Shown: positions 1-7,101 of the stretch, piece by piece | Position numbering within the stretch: position 1 is the first letter of the stretch | How the letters are laid out: each line of letters opens with the position of its first letter | Assembly: GCA_036504075.1 (NCBI GenBank) | Contig: DASXVX010000036.1 | Coordinates: 1 to 25,795, forward strand | From: DASXVX01 sp036504075 | GTDB taxonomy: Bacteria > Bacillota > Sulfobacillia > Symbiobacteriales > Symbiobacteriaceae | DNA length: 25,795 nucleotides | Direction of reading: 5' to 3' | Program-made: the position numbers and the translations under genes | Notes under the pieces: model-generated | What the model was told of the DNA's origin: nothing | Seen by the model: only the letters and a program-made list of their open reading frames with translations | The model's database searches: none

Positions 1-115
1 CGCTTGAACAGGCACTCCCTGAAATGGGGCAACAGTAGAGAAAGCCGGATGCGTTAATAGCGCACGTCCGGTTTGGGCGGGGGCCAGTTTCCGTGAGGAA
101 GCTGGCCTACCCTAT
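1..115 (+). mobile_element. 3' end of a group II intron (domains V and VI), truncated by the window edge
   Basis: Positions 41-75 fold like domain V: an AGC triad in AAAGCCGG, a lower stem GCCGGA/TCCGGT, a two-base bulge and an upper stem TGCG/CGCA. The apical loop is TAATA rather than the usual GNRA. Positions about 80-112 form domain VI, with CCAGTTTCC pairing GGAAGCTGG around a GTGA tetraloop and an unpaired A at 109. The intron probably ends at ...CCCTAT (115), which puts the branch A seven bases from the 3' end as is typical. The reverse-transcriptase ORF would lie to the left, outside the window. The fold is seen in the sequence; assignment to bacterial class C is inferred from its style and from the intron at the right edge. 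Confidence 0.8.
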
Positions 116-143
116 ACTGACGGAGTCAGTCGCCGGAGCGACC

Positions 144-308
144 GGCCTACTCACGACAGGGGTTGGCCTACTCACGACAGGGGTCGGCCTACTCACGACA
201 GGGGTCGGCCTACTCACGGCAGGGGTCGGCCTACTCACGACAGGGGTCGGCCTACTCACGACAGGGGTCGGCCTACTCCCTGGCAGGGGTCGGCCTACTC
301 CCCGCCCG
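144..308 (+). repeat. 21-bp direct tandem repeat array (about 7 units plus a partial)
   Basis: Units of GGCCTACTCACGACAGGGGT plus C (T in the first) start at 144, 165, 186, 207, 228 and 249. A 22-bp variant starts at 270 and a degenerate partial unit at 292. Variation between full units is one or two bases. There are no spacers, so it is not a CRISPR array. Because 21 is a multiple of three, open frames run through it (LLTTGVG or AYSRQGS repeats), but these have no ribosome site and are not judged to be genes. Each unit begins GGCCTAC, the same string found at 104-110 in the intron domain VI. Confidence 0.9.
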
Positions 309-420
309 TTTGTGCGATTGTCGCCCTACCCGTTCACAAATCAGCAGGAACGGTGAATTCGTGGTCGAATCCGAAGCAATGAAATAGTAGCACATACTAC
401 TCGTTGCGAGGTGGCATCAC

Positions 421-1056
421 ATGGCGGACCTGATCAAGTTCACCCGGAATCATGAAGACCTCTCCACCGACCGTGGGTTCCAGTTCGACTTCTTCTGCGA
501 CATTTGCGGCAACAGCTACCGTTCGCCTTACGAGGCGTCGGTAGTGGGCACGGTCGGTGAGATCGCACGGGGCGTCTCCAGCCTGTTCGGCGGCTTCCTG
601 AGCGACGTCGGTAATGCCGCTTACGGCGTGAATCGGGCGGTGGGCGGCAAGGCTCACGACGACGCGTTCCGCAAGGCGGTGGAGTCGGTCAGGCCGCATT
701 TCAACCAGTGCTCCCGCTGCGGCAAGTGGGTATGCGGCGAAATCTGCTGGAACGACCGGCGGGGCCTCTGCGTGGATTGCGCGCCGAAACTGGAGCAGGA
801 GATGGCGGCTGCCCAGACCGAAGCGGAATTGGACCAGATGCGGGAGAAAGTCAAGTCCACAAACTACACCGCCGACCTGAACGTGGTGGACCATGTGGTG
901 GCCAAGTGCCCGAAATGCGGGGCGGAGACTCAGGGCGGAAAGTTCTGCATGGAGTGCGGCGCAACGCTTCTGCCGGAGACGAAGTGCAACCGCTGCGGGG
1001 CCAAGCTCCCGGAAAAGGCGAAGTTCTGCCTGGAGTGCGGCACGCCGCGGACGTAG
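421..1056 (+). CDS. Multi-zinc-ribbon protein of unknown function
   Basis: This is a 211-aa soluble protein with no signal peptide or membrane segment. It has a CDIC pair near residues 26-29, a middle cluster (CSRCGKWVC...C...CVDC, about 96-120), and two C-terminal zinc ribbons of the double-zinc-ribbon type, CPKC...CMEC and CNRC...CLEC (about 161-207). A glycine-rich stretch (about 45-75) and a charged, probably helical segment (about 122-148) separate the clusters. GAGGTGG precedes the ATG with suitable spacing. The next gene starts 6 bp after the stop, so the two are surely cotranscribed. The number of metal sites suggests a scaffold or binding protein rather than an enzyme. I do not recognise a specific family beyond the zinc ribbons. 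Confidence 0.85.
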   Translation: MADLIKFTRNHEDLSTDRGFQFDFFCDICGNSYRSPYEASVVGTVGEIARGVSSLFGGFLSDVGNAAYGVNRAVGGKAHDDAFRKAVESVRPHFNQCSRCGKWVCGEICWNDRRGLCVDCAPKLEQEMAAAQTEAELDQMREKVKSTNYTADLNVVDHVVAKCPKCGAETQGGKFCMECGATLLPETKCNRCGAKLPEKAKFCLECGTPRT

Positions 1057-1062
1057 GCGACC

Positions 1063-2364
1063 ATGGAGCAGCACGCCGGGAAATACCGCCTTGAGGCCAG
1101 GCGGGGCCAGGTTGCGGCCGAAGGGGATTGCCGGGTTGCCCTCTCAGACGACGGTTTGCTGATCGCGCCGGCGGCAGGTGCGGCGTTCGCACTCTACTAC
1201 TCGGACATCGACCGGGTCGGGGCCGCCGACTGGCAGATCGCCCTCGAACTGTTCGACGGGCGGGTCGTCACGGTTTACTTCCTGGGCACCTGGTACGGTC
1301 AGTGCGTGAAGGAGCTAATGGATCGGCGGTCGGCGCAGCTGACCCGCAATCTGTTGATGCTGGATGCCGGGTTTGAAAAGGCGTTCCGGGGGGCTTGCGA
1401 GTTCACCGGGCCGGATGGCGTCGTGCGCTCGGATGCGGACTGCCGCATTGCGCTCTACCGGTCCAGCCTGGTGGTGGAGCCGGCCGCCGGGGATTTCTTC
1501 ACCGTGGCGTACGCCGATATCGAGTCGATGGCGTTCGATCCGGTCTGTTACGGGCTGGAGTTGCGGCTGGACCTGGGCGAGCGGGTGCTGTTCGGGATGC
1601 TGGGCACCCGGTTCGGGGAACTGGAGCAGGAGATTCGCCGGCTGACGGCGTTGCTGTACGACCGGACGGCGGCGTATCTGAAGGAGTGGCTGCCGGAAGC
1701 GCGGGAGACGGCCATCCGGGAACTGGCGGTGACGCTCCGGCAGGGCAAGGCGGTGCCGAAACCGGCAGTGCTGGCGGCGGCGCCGGGCCTCTGGCCGCCA
1801 CTCGAAGCGCTGATGTTCACGCCAGGGTCTGGTGAGCCGGGGTCTGGAGAGCCAGGGTCTGGAGAGCCAGGGTCTGGTGAGCCGGGGTCTGGAGAGCCGG
1901 GGGCTGGGGAGGCGGGGGCTGCCGGGCCGGACCCGCTGCGGCGGGCCTGCTTTGCGCACCTCTGCAGCCTGGCCCGGCCCGAGCATATCTATGTGGGATT
2001 CCGGGAGTCGTGGGAGGCCGAAGGGCAGCCGGTCTACTGGTTCGTCGTCGCGTTCCCGGAGCAGGGCCGTCTCGCCGTCGAGGTGACCAACGAGCCCGGC
2101 AACGCCACCTACATCTATCGGCTGGAAGGGCCGGCGGACCGGGCCGTCCGAGAGTTGAGCCGGGCGATGGTGGCCGTGAACTTCCGCCGGGACGTCATCT
2201 CCGCGTCGGAGGCGGAACTGGCGGGCGAGCGGATGGCCCGCTACCGGGTGGCCGTGCGGAAGCTGCCGTATGTGCAGCGGCTCCGGGCGCTGTTCGCCGG
2301 CAAGGCCGCCCACACCAGCGAAGCGGCCTGGCAGCGGAAGGTGTCGGAGTTATTAGGGCGATGA
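1063..2364 (+). CDS. Protein of unknown function with a duplicated N-terminal domain and PGSGE repeats
   Basis: This 433-aa protein has three parts. Residues about 5-105 and 110-210 are two copies of one domain: DCRVAL...PAAG...YYSDIDRV in the first matches DCRIAL...PAAG...AYADIESM in the second. Both then continue with a strand-rich LEL-(F/L)D-GR/ER-V segment and a helix, a pattern that could be PH-like. Residues 254-278 are five PGSGE repeats that form a flexible linker, followed by two decayed copies. Residues about 290-433 are a separate C-terminal domain rich in charged helices and strands. No membrane segment is visible. It lies 6 bp after the zinc-ribbon gene and probably works with it. 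The PH-like guess rests on secondary-structure feel only. Confidence 0.85.
   Translation: MEQHAGKYRLEARRGQVAAEGDCRVALSDDGLLIAPAAGAAFALYYSDIDRVGAADWQIALELFDGRVVTVYFLGTWYGQCVKELMDRRSAQLTRNLLMLDAGFEKAFRGACEFTGPDGVVRSDADCRIALYRSSLVVEPAAGDFFTVAYADIESMAFDPVCYGLELRLDLGERVLFGMLGTRFGELEQEIRRLTALLYDRTAAYLKEWLPEARETAIRELAVTLRQGKAVPKPAVLAAAPGLWPPLEALMFTPGSGEPGSGEPGSGEPGSGEPGSGEPGAGEAGAAGPDPLRRACFAHLCSLARPEHIYVGFRESWEAEGQPVYWFVVAFPEQGRLAVEVTNEPGNATYIYRLEGPADRAVRELSRAMVAVNFRRDVISASEAELAGERMARYRVAVRKLPYVQRLRALFAGKAAHTSEAAWQRKVSELLGR
1822..1926 (+). repeat. 15-bp tandem repeat inside a coding region (PGSGE linker)
   Basis: Five copies of CC(A/G)GGGTCTGG(T/A)GAG start at 1822, 1837, 1852, 1867 and 1882, followed by two degenerate copies at 1897 and 1912. 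All are in frame with the host gene. The copy number is likely to vary between strains. Confidence 0.9.
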
Positions 2365-2368
2365 GGAA

Positions 2369-2392
2369 GGGCGGGGGTGTGCACCCCCGCCC
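2369..2392. terminator. GC-rich hairpin between convergent genes, probable bidirectional terminator
   Basis: GGGCGGGGGTG (2369-2379) and CACCCCCGCCC (2382-2392) form a perfect 11-bp stem. It lies 4 bp after the plus-strand stop and 11 bp after the end of the minus-strand ORF. There is no clear T tract on either side, so strength is uncertain. Confidence 0.55.
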
Positions 2393-2403
2393 TGACTATG
2401 TAG

Positions 2404-2700
2404 CTATGCCCGCACCTTCACGCCGGAAAGGTCCTCCAGTGGCCGGATGAGGGTGGCCGTGTCCTCGCCCGATTGCCCAGCGGCCCGGCATTCCTCCAGC
2501 AACTGCTGGGTCATGGCGCCCAGGAGCATCCGCACCTGCTGGTCCTTGCCCGGGTTGACCGCCAGGGCCACGTCCTTGTGCAGGCGCTCGATGGAGAAGG
2601 CGGCCTCGAAGTTGTCCGGGAAGACGAACTTGGGGATCTTACCCACTGGCCCCAAAGGGCATTCCGCACCCCGGAAGGCCTGCCGAAAGCGATCGTGCAT
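2404..2700 (-). CDS. Small hypothetical protein at the end of the Tad operon; start uncertain
   Basis: The frame encodes 98 aa from the first ATG, mostly helical and soluble, with a plausible protein-like composition (FEAAFSIERLHKDVALAVNP). No ribosome site precedes this ATG. The same frame reads on upstream as RAEIDELWHTINRA before a TAG at about 2743, and that stretch also looks like real protein. The true N terminus may therefore begin at a non-standard codon, or the gene may be 5'-damaged. It sits 76 bp downstream of the FHA gene and is the last gene before the intergenic hairpin. I do not recognise a family. Confidence 0.5.
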   Translation of the reverse strand: MHDRFRQAFRGAECPLGPVGKIPKFVFPDNFEAAFSIERLHKDVALAVNPGKDQQVRMLLGAMTQQLLEECRAAGQSGEDTATLIRPLEDLSGVKVRA

Positions 2701-2776
2701 GGCCCGGTTGATCGTGTGCCACAGTTCGTCGATCTCGGCGCGCTATGCGCCGGGACGTTTGCAGAGCCGCCTGGGT

Positions 2777-3466
2777 TCAGCCCTCCGACCGGAAGAGCAG
2801 GACGGTCTTGCCTACCAGGATCTGGTCGCCACTGCGCAGGGTCCGGGGCTCGAAGACCTTCTCGCCGTTGACGTGCGCTCCGTTGGTCGAGGCGTTGTCA
2901 AAGATGGTGGCGCTGCTGCCTGCTACCCGCAGGATGGCGTGCGAGCTGCTGACGCTGGGATCAGACAGCCGGACGTGGTTGCCCTGCGCTCGTCCCAGGT
3001 GGTTGTCGCCCTGGACCAACAGGAACCGCCGGCCCGCGTCCGGCCCGCCTGCTACTTCCACGACCAACTGAGAGACCTTGCCCGGGGCCGGTGCCATGCT
3101 GGATGCGGCCACCTGGGCGCACGGGTCCGGGCCGACGCCGTAGGGTACTGCCGGCTGCTGTGGATACACAGGCTGCTGCGGTTCTGGATAGATTGGCTGC
3201 TGCTGTTGCGGATAGACCGGCTGGGGCGCTGCCGGCTGCTGTGGATACACGGGCTGCTGCGCTCTGTTGAGCCCGGCCGTCCTGATCGGGGCCGGGCGTG
3301 ATTGCGGGGCTTTCTGCACCGCCGGGGCGGCCCGGGTCGGCGGTGCTGCCGGTCGTTGGGTGCGGGGCCCGGCCTGGCCCCCGCCGGCCTGTGGCTTGCG
3401 TCGGACGATGATCAGCGCCACCACGATGCCGATGACCATCAGAATCAGAATGATGTTGACGACCAT
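2777..3466 (-). CDS. Membrane-anchored FHA-domain protein
   Basis: This 229-aa protein has an N-terminal membrane helix (about residues 3-20, VVNIILILMVIGIVVALIIV), a basic stop-transfer RRK, and a proline/glutamine-rich linker with repeated (V/I)YPQQ or YPEPQQ units (about 60-115). A C-terminal FHA domain (about 140-229) carries the family's conserved points: LGR, SS.H and TNGAHVNG. FHA domains bind phosphothreonine peptides. The domain probably lies in the cytoplasm beside the pilus base. The ATG at 3466 is preferred because GGGGGG stands before it and it lies 1 bp after the stop of cpaF. Longer upstream reading overlaps cpaF and looks non-coding. Its likely phosphorylated partner is a substrate of the kinase encoded at 14597-17002 (inference). 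Confidence 0.9.
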   Translation of the reverse strand: MVVNIILILMVIGIVVALIIVRRKPQAGGGQAGPRTQRPAAPPTRAAPAVQKAPQSRPAPIRTAGLNRAQQPVYPQQPAAPQPVYPQQQQPIYPEPQQPVYPQQPAVPYGVGPDPCAQVAASSMAPAPGKVSQLVVEVAGGPDAGRRFLLVQGDNHLGRAQGNHVRLSDPSVSSSHAILRVAGSSATIFDNASTNGAHVNGEKVFEPRTLRSGDQILVGKTVLLFRSEG

Positions 3467-3467
3467 T

Positions 3468-4823
3468 TCAGCCCCCCTGTTCCAGATGCACCAGCGGTGA
3501 ATCGATGCTGATCCGCGCCAGCGTGAACTTGTCCACCTTGGCAACCGTGTGGCCCGTGGTCTCCAGCGTGCCGTTCGGGCGGCGCACCAGGAGGTCCCGG
3601 ACCATCACGTCGCCCTGCTCCCCCTGGAGAATCTCGGCCAACTGCACGACCTTACGGCTCCGGTCCGGCATGCGGGACAGCTGGACGATAAAGTCCACCG
3701 CCGAGCCGATCTGGCGCCGGACGGCCTCCAGTGGCAGCTTGACGTCGCTGTTCATCATGACCATGGTCTCCAGGCGGCTGACCATGTCCTGGGCCGAGTT
3801 GGCGTGGCCGGTGGTCATGGAGCCGTCGTGGCCGGTGTTCATGGCCTGGAGCATGTCCAGCGCCTCGCCCCCGCGGACTTCGCCGACGATGATCCGGTCC
3901 GGCCGCATGCGCAGCGACGTTCGCACCAGGTCCCGGATGGCGATGGCGCCCTTGCCTTCGAGGTTGGCGGGCCTCGCCTCCAGCTTGACGATGTTGGTCA
4001 CCTGCTGGAGCTTTAGCTCGGCGGAATCTTCTACGGTGACGACCCGGTCGCCCGGCGGGATGAACTGGCTGAGCGCGTTGAGAAAGGTAGTCTTGCCGGA
4101 GCCGGTGCCGCCGGAGATGACGATGTTATACCGGGCCTTCACCATCTGCTCCAGAAGGTCGGCTAGCCACTGGGGCAGGCTGCCGATTTCCACCAGCTTC
4201 GGGATGGTGATGGGCTCGGGGAACCGGCGAATGGTGACGGCGTGCCCGTCCAGGGAGATGGGCTTGAGCACGACGTTTACGCGGGAGCCGTCCTTGAGCC
4301 GGCCGTCCACGATGGGCGTTGATTCGTCGACTTTACGGTTGATCGGCGCGACGATCCGCTCGATGGCGGTCAGGAGTTCGGTGTCGTCATCGAACTCCAG
4401 GGGGTCGCCGAACCGGTCCTTGGCCAGGCCGGTCTGGCTCTTGTGCCCCTCCGTCCGGCGCTCCACAAAGATGCACTTTGGCCCGTTCACCATGATTTCG
4501 GTGACCTGCGGGTCCTGCATGGGCTCCTCGATGGGACCGAGCCCGAACATGGAGGAGATGATCCGCTGGACGATCTCACTCTTCTCAATGACAGAGAGGA
4601 CCAGCGCCTGGTGCTGACCGTCGGCGGCGTTCTGGACCAACTCCCAGGCCCGCTGTTCCACCAGCGGGCGGGCCTCATCCAGGGAGAGCCCCTTGAACTC
4701 TGGCGCCTCCGTCAGCTCGGCCTGAATCTTGCGACGCAAGGCCTGGATCGCCGCCCGGCGCCCCTCGGGCACCGTACCGGCCTTCTGCTGCCGGCTGCGC
4801 AGAAACTGCTCAAGTTCACCCAT
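3468..4823 (-). CDS. cpaF: Tad/Flp pilus assembly ATPase CpaF (TadA), VirB11 family
   Basis: This 451-aa cytoplasmic ATPase powers pilus assembly by the Tad system. It shows the family signature in order: an N-terminal helical region, the VTEIMVNGP segment (about 117-125), Walker A SGGTGSGKTT (about 237-246), the TVEDSAEL Asp box (about 263-270), and Walker B with a conserved Glu in IIVGEVRGGEA (about 311-321), followed by the His box GSMTTGHANS. Length is normal for the family. Its start overlaps the end of the TadZ/CpaE gene by 8 bp, and the FHA gene begins 1 bp after its stop, so translation is probably coupled. I see no defect in it. Confidence 0.97.
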   Translation of the reverse strand: MGELEQFLRSRQQKAGTVPEGRRAAIQALRRKIQAELTEAPEFKGLSLDEARPLVEQRAWELVQNAADGQHQALVLSVIEKSEIVQRIISSMFGLGPIEEPMQDPQVTEIMVNGPKCIFVERRTEGHKSQTGLAKDRFGDPLEFDDDTELLTAIERIVAPINRKVDESTPIVDGRLKDGSRVNVVLKPISLDGHAVTIRRFPEPITIPKLVEIGSLPQWLADLLEQMVKARYNIVISGGTGSGKTTFLNALSQFIPPGDRVVTVEDSAELKLQQVTNIVKLEARPANLEGKGAIAIRDLVRTSLRMRPDRIIVGEVRGGEALDMLQAMNTGHDGSMTTGHANSAQDMVSRLETMVMMNSDVKLPLEAVRRQIGSAVDFIVQLSRMPDRSRKVVQLAEILQGEQGDVMVRDLLVRRPNGTLETTGHTVAKVDKFTLARISIDSPLVHLEQGG

Positions 4824-5943
4824 TCAGTGCCGGTTCCCCCTCTCCGACCAGCGCCGCCGCCAACTGGACGATGGCGCCTGCGAAGGCGCTCCTGGGCGGA
4901 AGCTCCCAGGGTGCGCCCTGGTTGCCCAGTTGGGTCACCTGTGGGTCTTCTGGCAGAATGCCGGCCAGCGGCAGTTGCAGACGGCCCGCCAGGGCGTCGG
5001 CAGTCAGGCCGAGGGCCGACCCGACCCGGTTGAAGACCAGCAGCGTCTGGCCCGTGGGCTGAAGAATCCCCAGCAGCTCCTGCAGGTGGACCATGTTCCA
5101 TCCGCACACGAAGTCCGGGTCGCCCACCAGCAGAATCTGGTCTGCGGCGGCCAGGGCCGCAAGGTTGCGGGGCGCGGGCTCTGTGGAGGTATCCACGATC
5201 ACCCGGTCGTAGCTCGATTCCGCCAGCCGCTCCAGGAGCTGTCCGACCTGGTCGGCCTTGAGCCGGTCCATGATCCGCGGACGGGCGCCGCCGAGCAGGT
5301 CCAGCCGGCCGAACTTGACCGCCATAGAGGCCCGGTACCGGGCGAGGTCCAGGGAGCCATCGGTCATCCCTGCGGGCGTGGTCTCCAGCGCGGCGATCAG
5401 CGCCTCCATACCCATGGAGCGCTGCTGCACCTTGAAGATCACGGCCTGCGCGCCATACGGGGCCAGGTCCACCAGTGCCACCTGCTGCCCCTGGTTCGCC
5501 CAATAGCTGGCCAGGTGGGCGGCGACCGTGGAGGTGCCGGCCCCGCCCTTGGGGGAGTGGAGCACGATAATGGGCGCGCGCCCCTCCGGCCGGGCGGCCT
5601 CGTCCTGCGCCCGGGGCAGGGCAGCCTGCAAGCCCAGCGCCTGCGCCAGGTGCTGGGCCACCTGCGCGGCCGGCACGACCTCCAGGCCTAGCTGGGTTAG
5701 CTTGGCCGCGCGGGGGTCCTGCGGAAGCGCGGTGACGACGACCAGGCGGCCCTTCACCTGCCGCAGAACGGCAGTGGCGGCGGGCACCAGGTCGATGTCC
5801 AGGACGGCCACGCCGCCGCTCATGGCCAACAGAGCCGCCCGCAGGCTGTGCGGCTCGCCCGACAGAATCTCCGGTGGCACCCCGAGGGCGCGTAACTCAA
5901 ACGCCAGCGCGTTTAGCACCGTCGGGTTTCGGTGAGCCAGCAT
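4816..5943 (-). CDS. cpaE: TadZ/CpaE-like pilus localisation ATPase
   Basis: This 375-aa protein has an N-terminal receiver-like domain (about 1-110, with VAVLDID where a response regulator has its phospho-acceptor strand) and a C-terminal MinD/ParA-type P-loop ATPase. The deviant Walker A is HSPKGGAGTSTVA (about 129-141), followed by VALVDLAPYG and RVIVDTS. TadZ/CpaE proteins place the Tad machine at a cell site. The ATG at 5943 is the only ordinary start, yet the nearest ribosome site (AAGGAGGGG, about 5961-5968) is 17 bases away, so initiation at a nearer non-canonical codon such as CTG cannot be excluded. The gene overlaps cpaF by 8 bp. Confidence 0.93.
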   Translation of the reverse strand: MLAHRNPTVLNALAFELRALGVPPEILSGEPHSLRAALLAMSGGVAVLDIDLVPAATAVLRQVKGRLVVVTALPQDPRAAKLTQLGLEVVPAAQVAQHLAQALGLQAALPRAQDEAARPEGRAPIIVLHSPKGGAGTSTVAAHLASYWANQGQQVALVDLAPYGAQAVIFKVQQRSMGMEALIAALETTPAGMTDGSLDLARYRASMAVKFGRLDLLGGARPRIMDRLKADQVGQLLERLAESSYDRVIVDTSTEPAPRNLAALAAADQILLVGDPDFVCGWNMVHLQELLGILQPTGQTLLVFNRVGSALGLTADALAGRLQLPLAGILPEDPQVTQLGNQGAPWELPPRSAFAGAIVQLAAALVGEGEPALNG

Positions 5944-5970
5944 GACGGCTTGCAGACCAACCCCTCCTTA

Positions 5971-6210
5971 TTACTGGGTGGGAGTAGCAGGAGCATCTCC
6001 GCACTTACCCGCTCCCACGATATCTTCGCAGAGCTCATGGAGCTTGGACTGAATGGCGAAGCCCAGGAACTTCCAGGCCAGAATGCTCATAATGACTACC
6101 AGCGCGGCGATCAGTACAATCTCGATCATTTCCATGCCATGCTCATCGCTCACAAAGTTCCTGAGGAATCCACGGATCCGCTGACGCGCGTACCACAACT
6201 TACCAGGCAT
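5971..6210 (-). CDS. Flp-type pilin candidate
   Basis: This 79-aa protein has a short basic N terminus, then DEHG followed by MEMIEIVLIAALVVIMSILAW. This matches the Flp prepilin layout: cleavage after Gly, Glu at mature position 5 and one long hydrophobic helix. Family members usually have Tyr at position 6, and here it is Ile. The mature pilin would have about 54 residues, with two cysteines in the tail (LCEDIVGAGKC) that could form a disulfide. It lies between tadC and the TadZ gene, where Flp-type pilins are often found. No other candidate major pilin is seen in the operon. Confidence 0.85.
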   Translation of the reverse strand: MPGKLWYARQRIRGFLRNFVSDEHGMEMIEIVLIAALVVIMSILAWKFLGFAIQSKLHELCEDIVGAGKCGDAPATPTQ

Positions 6211-6228
6211 ACTCTTGCCTCGTCCCCC

Positions 6229-7089
6229 TTAGAAATTAGTCATTAAGCTAAAAATCGCGGGTCCAATCATAAAGAGAAATACAACCGGCAGAATGAGCAG
6301 CACCATGGGCAAAAACATCTTGGTCGCAGCCTGGTGCCCAAGTTCACGGGCCGTATCCTTCCGCCTGGCCCAGGCTTCGGCCGCCAGATGGCGGCAAGTC
6401 TCCGTAAGGCCCGCGGCACCCCGCTCGCTGGTCTGTACGAGGGCCGTAACGGTCCGGTACAGGTCGTCCACCTGGCAGCGGCTGGCCATCCGCATGAGCG
6501 CTTCGGCCAGCGGCGCACCCAGCTCAACCTCGTCCGTCATCCGGCCCAGTTCCGCCCCCAGAGCGGTATCATCTTGCTGGCAGTATGCATTCAGGGCCGG
6601 GTGCAGGTTCATGCCGGCCTCGGTCATCATGGCCAGCGACTGCAGCATGGCGGGCAAGCGGTGGGTAATCTCCCGACGAATCCGCTTGGCCTCGGCTGTG
6701 ATCCGGGAATCCGGCAACCCCCAGGCGGCCAGGGCGGCTACGCAAGCAACCAGGGCAATCAGCGAGTCACCGTCGGCATACATGAGTCCGGCGAACGTCA
6801 GGCCGCCAATCACGCCCAGCGCCTTGTAGACATACAATTCGGCCAGGCTCACGGGATAGCCGGACAGGGTCAGGTCGCGGGCCAGCCTGGTGTCCGGGTT
6901 CGGCGTAATGCGGAGCACGGCCAGGACCCGGTCTGTCCAGCGGAGGGTGGTGTCGCCCGCCATGCCGCTGCCGGCGAGAACGGACTCCACCCGCACGAAA
7001 TCCGGCCGGCCGTCGTTCCACGGGTAAACCAGCAGCCAGACCAGGCTGCCGATCAGAAGGGAGAGCAGGAGCACCAGTGCGACGGCCAT
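6229..7089 (-). CDS. tadC: TadC-like inner-membrane platform protein (T2SS F family)
   Basis: This 286-aa protein has an N-terminal membrane helix (about 2-20), a pair of central helices (about 95-125) and a C-terminal membrane helix (about 262-283). The cytoplasmic T2SSF domain has the usual LPAMLQSLAMMTEAGMNLHPAL segment and the GAPLAEALMRMA repeat region. TadC pairs with TadB to form the membrane platform on which the CpaF ATPase acts. AAGGAGGG stands 6 bases before the ATG, just after the tadB stop. Length is normal for the family. Confidence 0.94.
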   Translation of the reverse strand: MAVALVLLLSLLIGSLVWLLVYPWNDGRPDFVRVESVLAGSGMAGDTTLRWTDRVLAVLRITPNPDTRLARDLTLSGYPVSLAELYVYKALGVIGGLTFAGLMYADGDSLIALVACVAALAAWGLPDSRITAEAKRIRREITHRLPAMLQSLAMMTEAGMNLHPALNAYCQQDDTALGAELGRMTDEVELGAPLAEALMRMASRCQVDDLYRTVTALVQTSERGAAGLTETCRHLAAEAWARRKDTARELGHQAATKMFLPMVLLILPVVFLFMIGPAIFSLMTNF

Positions 7090-7101
7090 GTGTTTCCCTC
7101 C

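Noticed and set aside
144..308. CRISPR array
   Set aside because: Units are adjacent with no spacers, and no cas genes are nearby.
93..387. Open frames through the 21-bp repeats (LLTTGVG and AYSRQGS repeat peptides)
   Set aside because: They exist only because 21 is a multiple of three. Neither has a ribosome site, and one overlaps the intron end.
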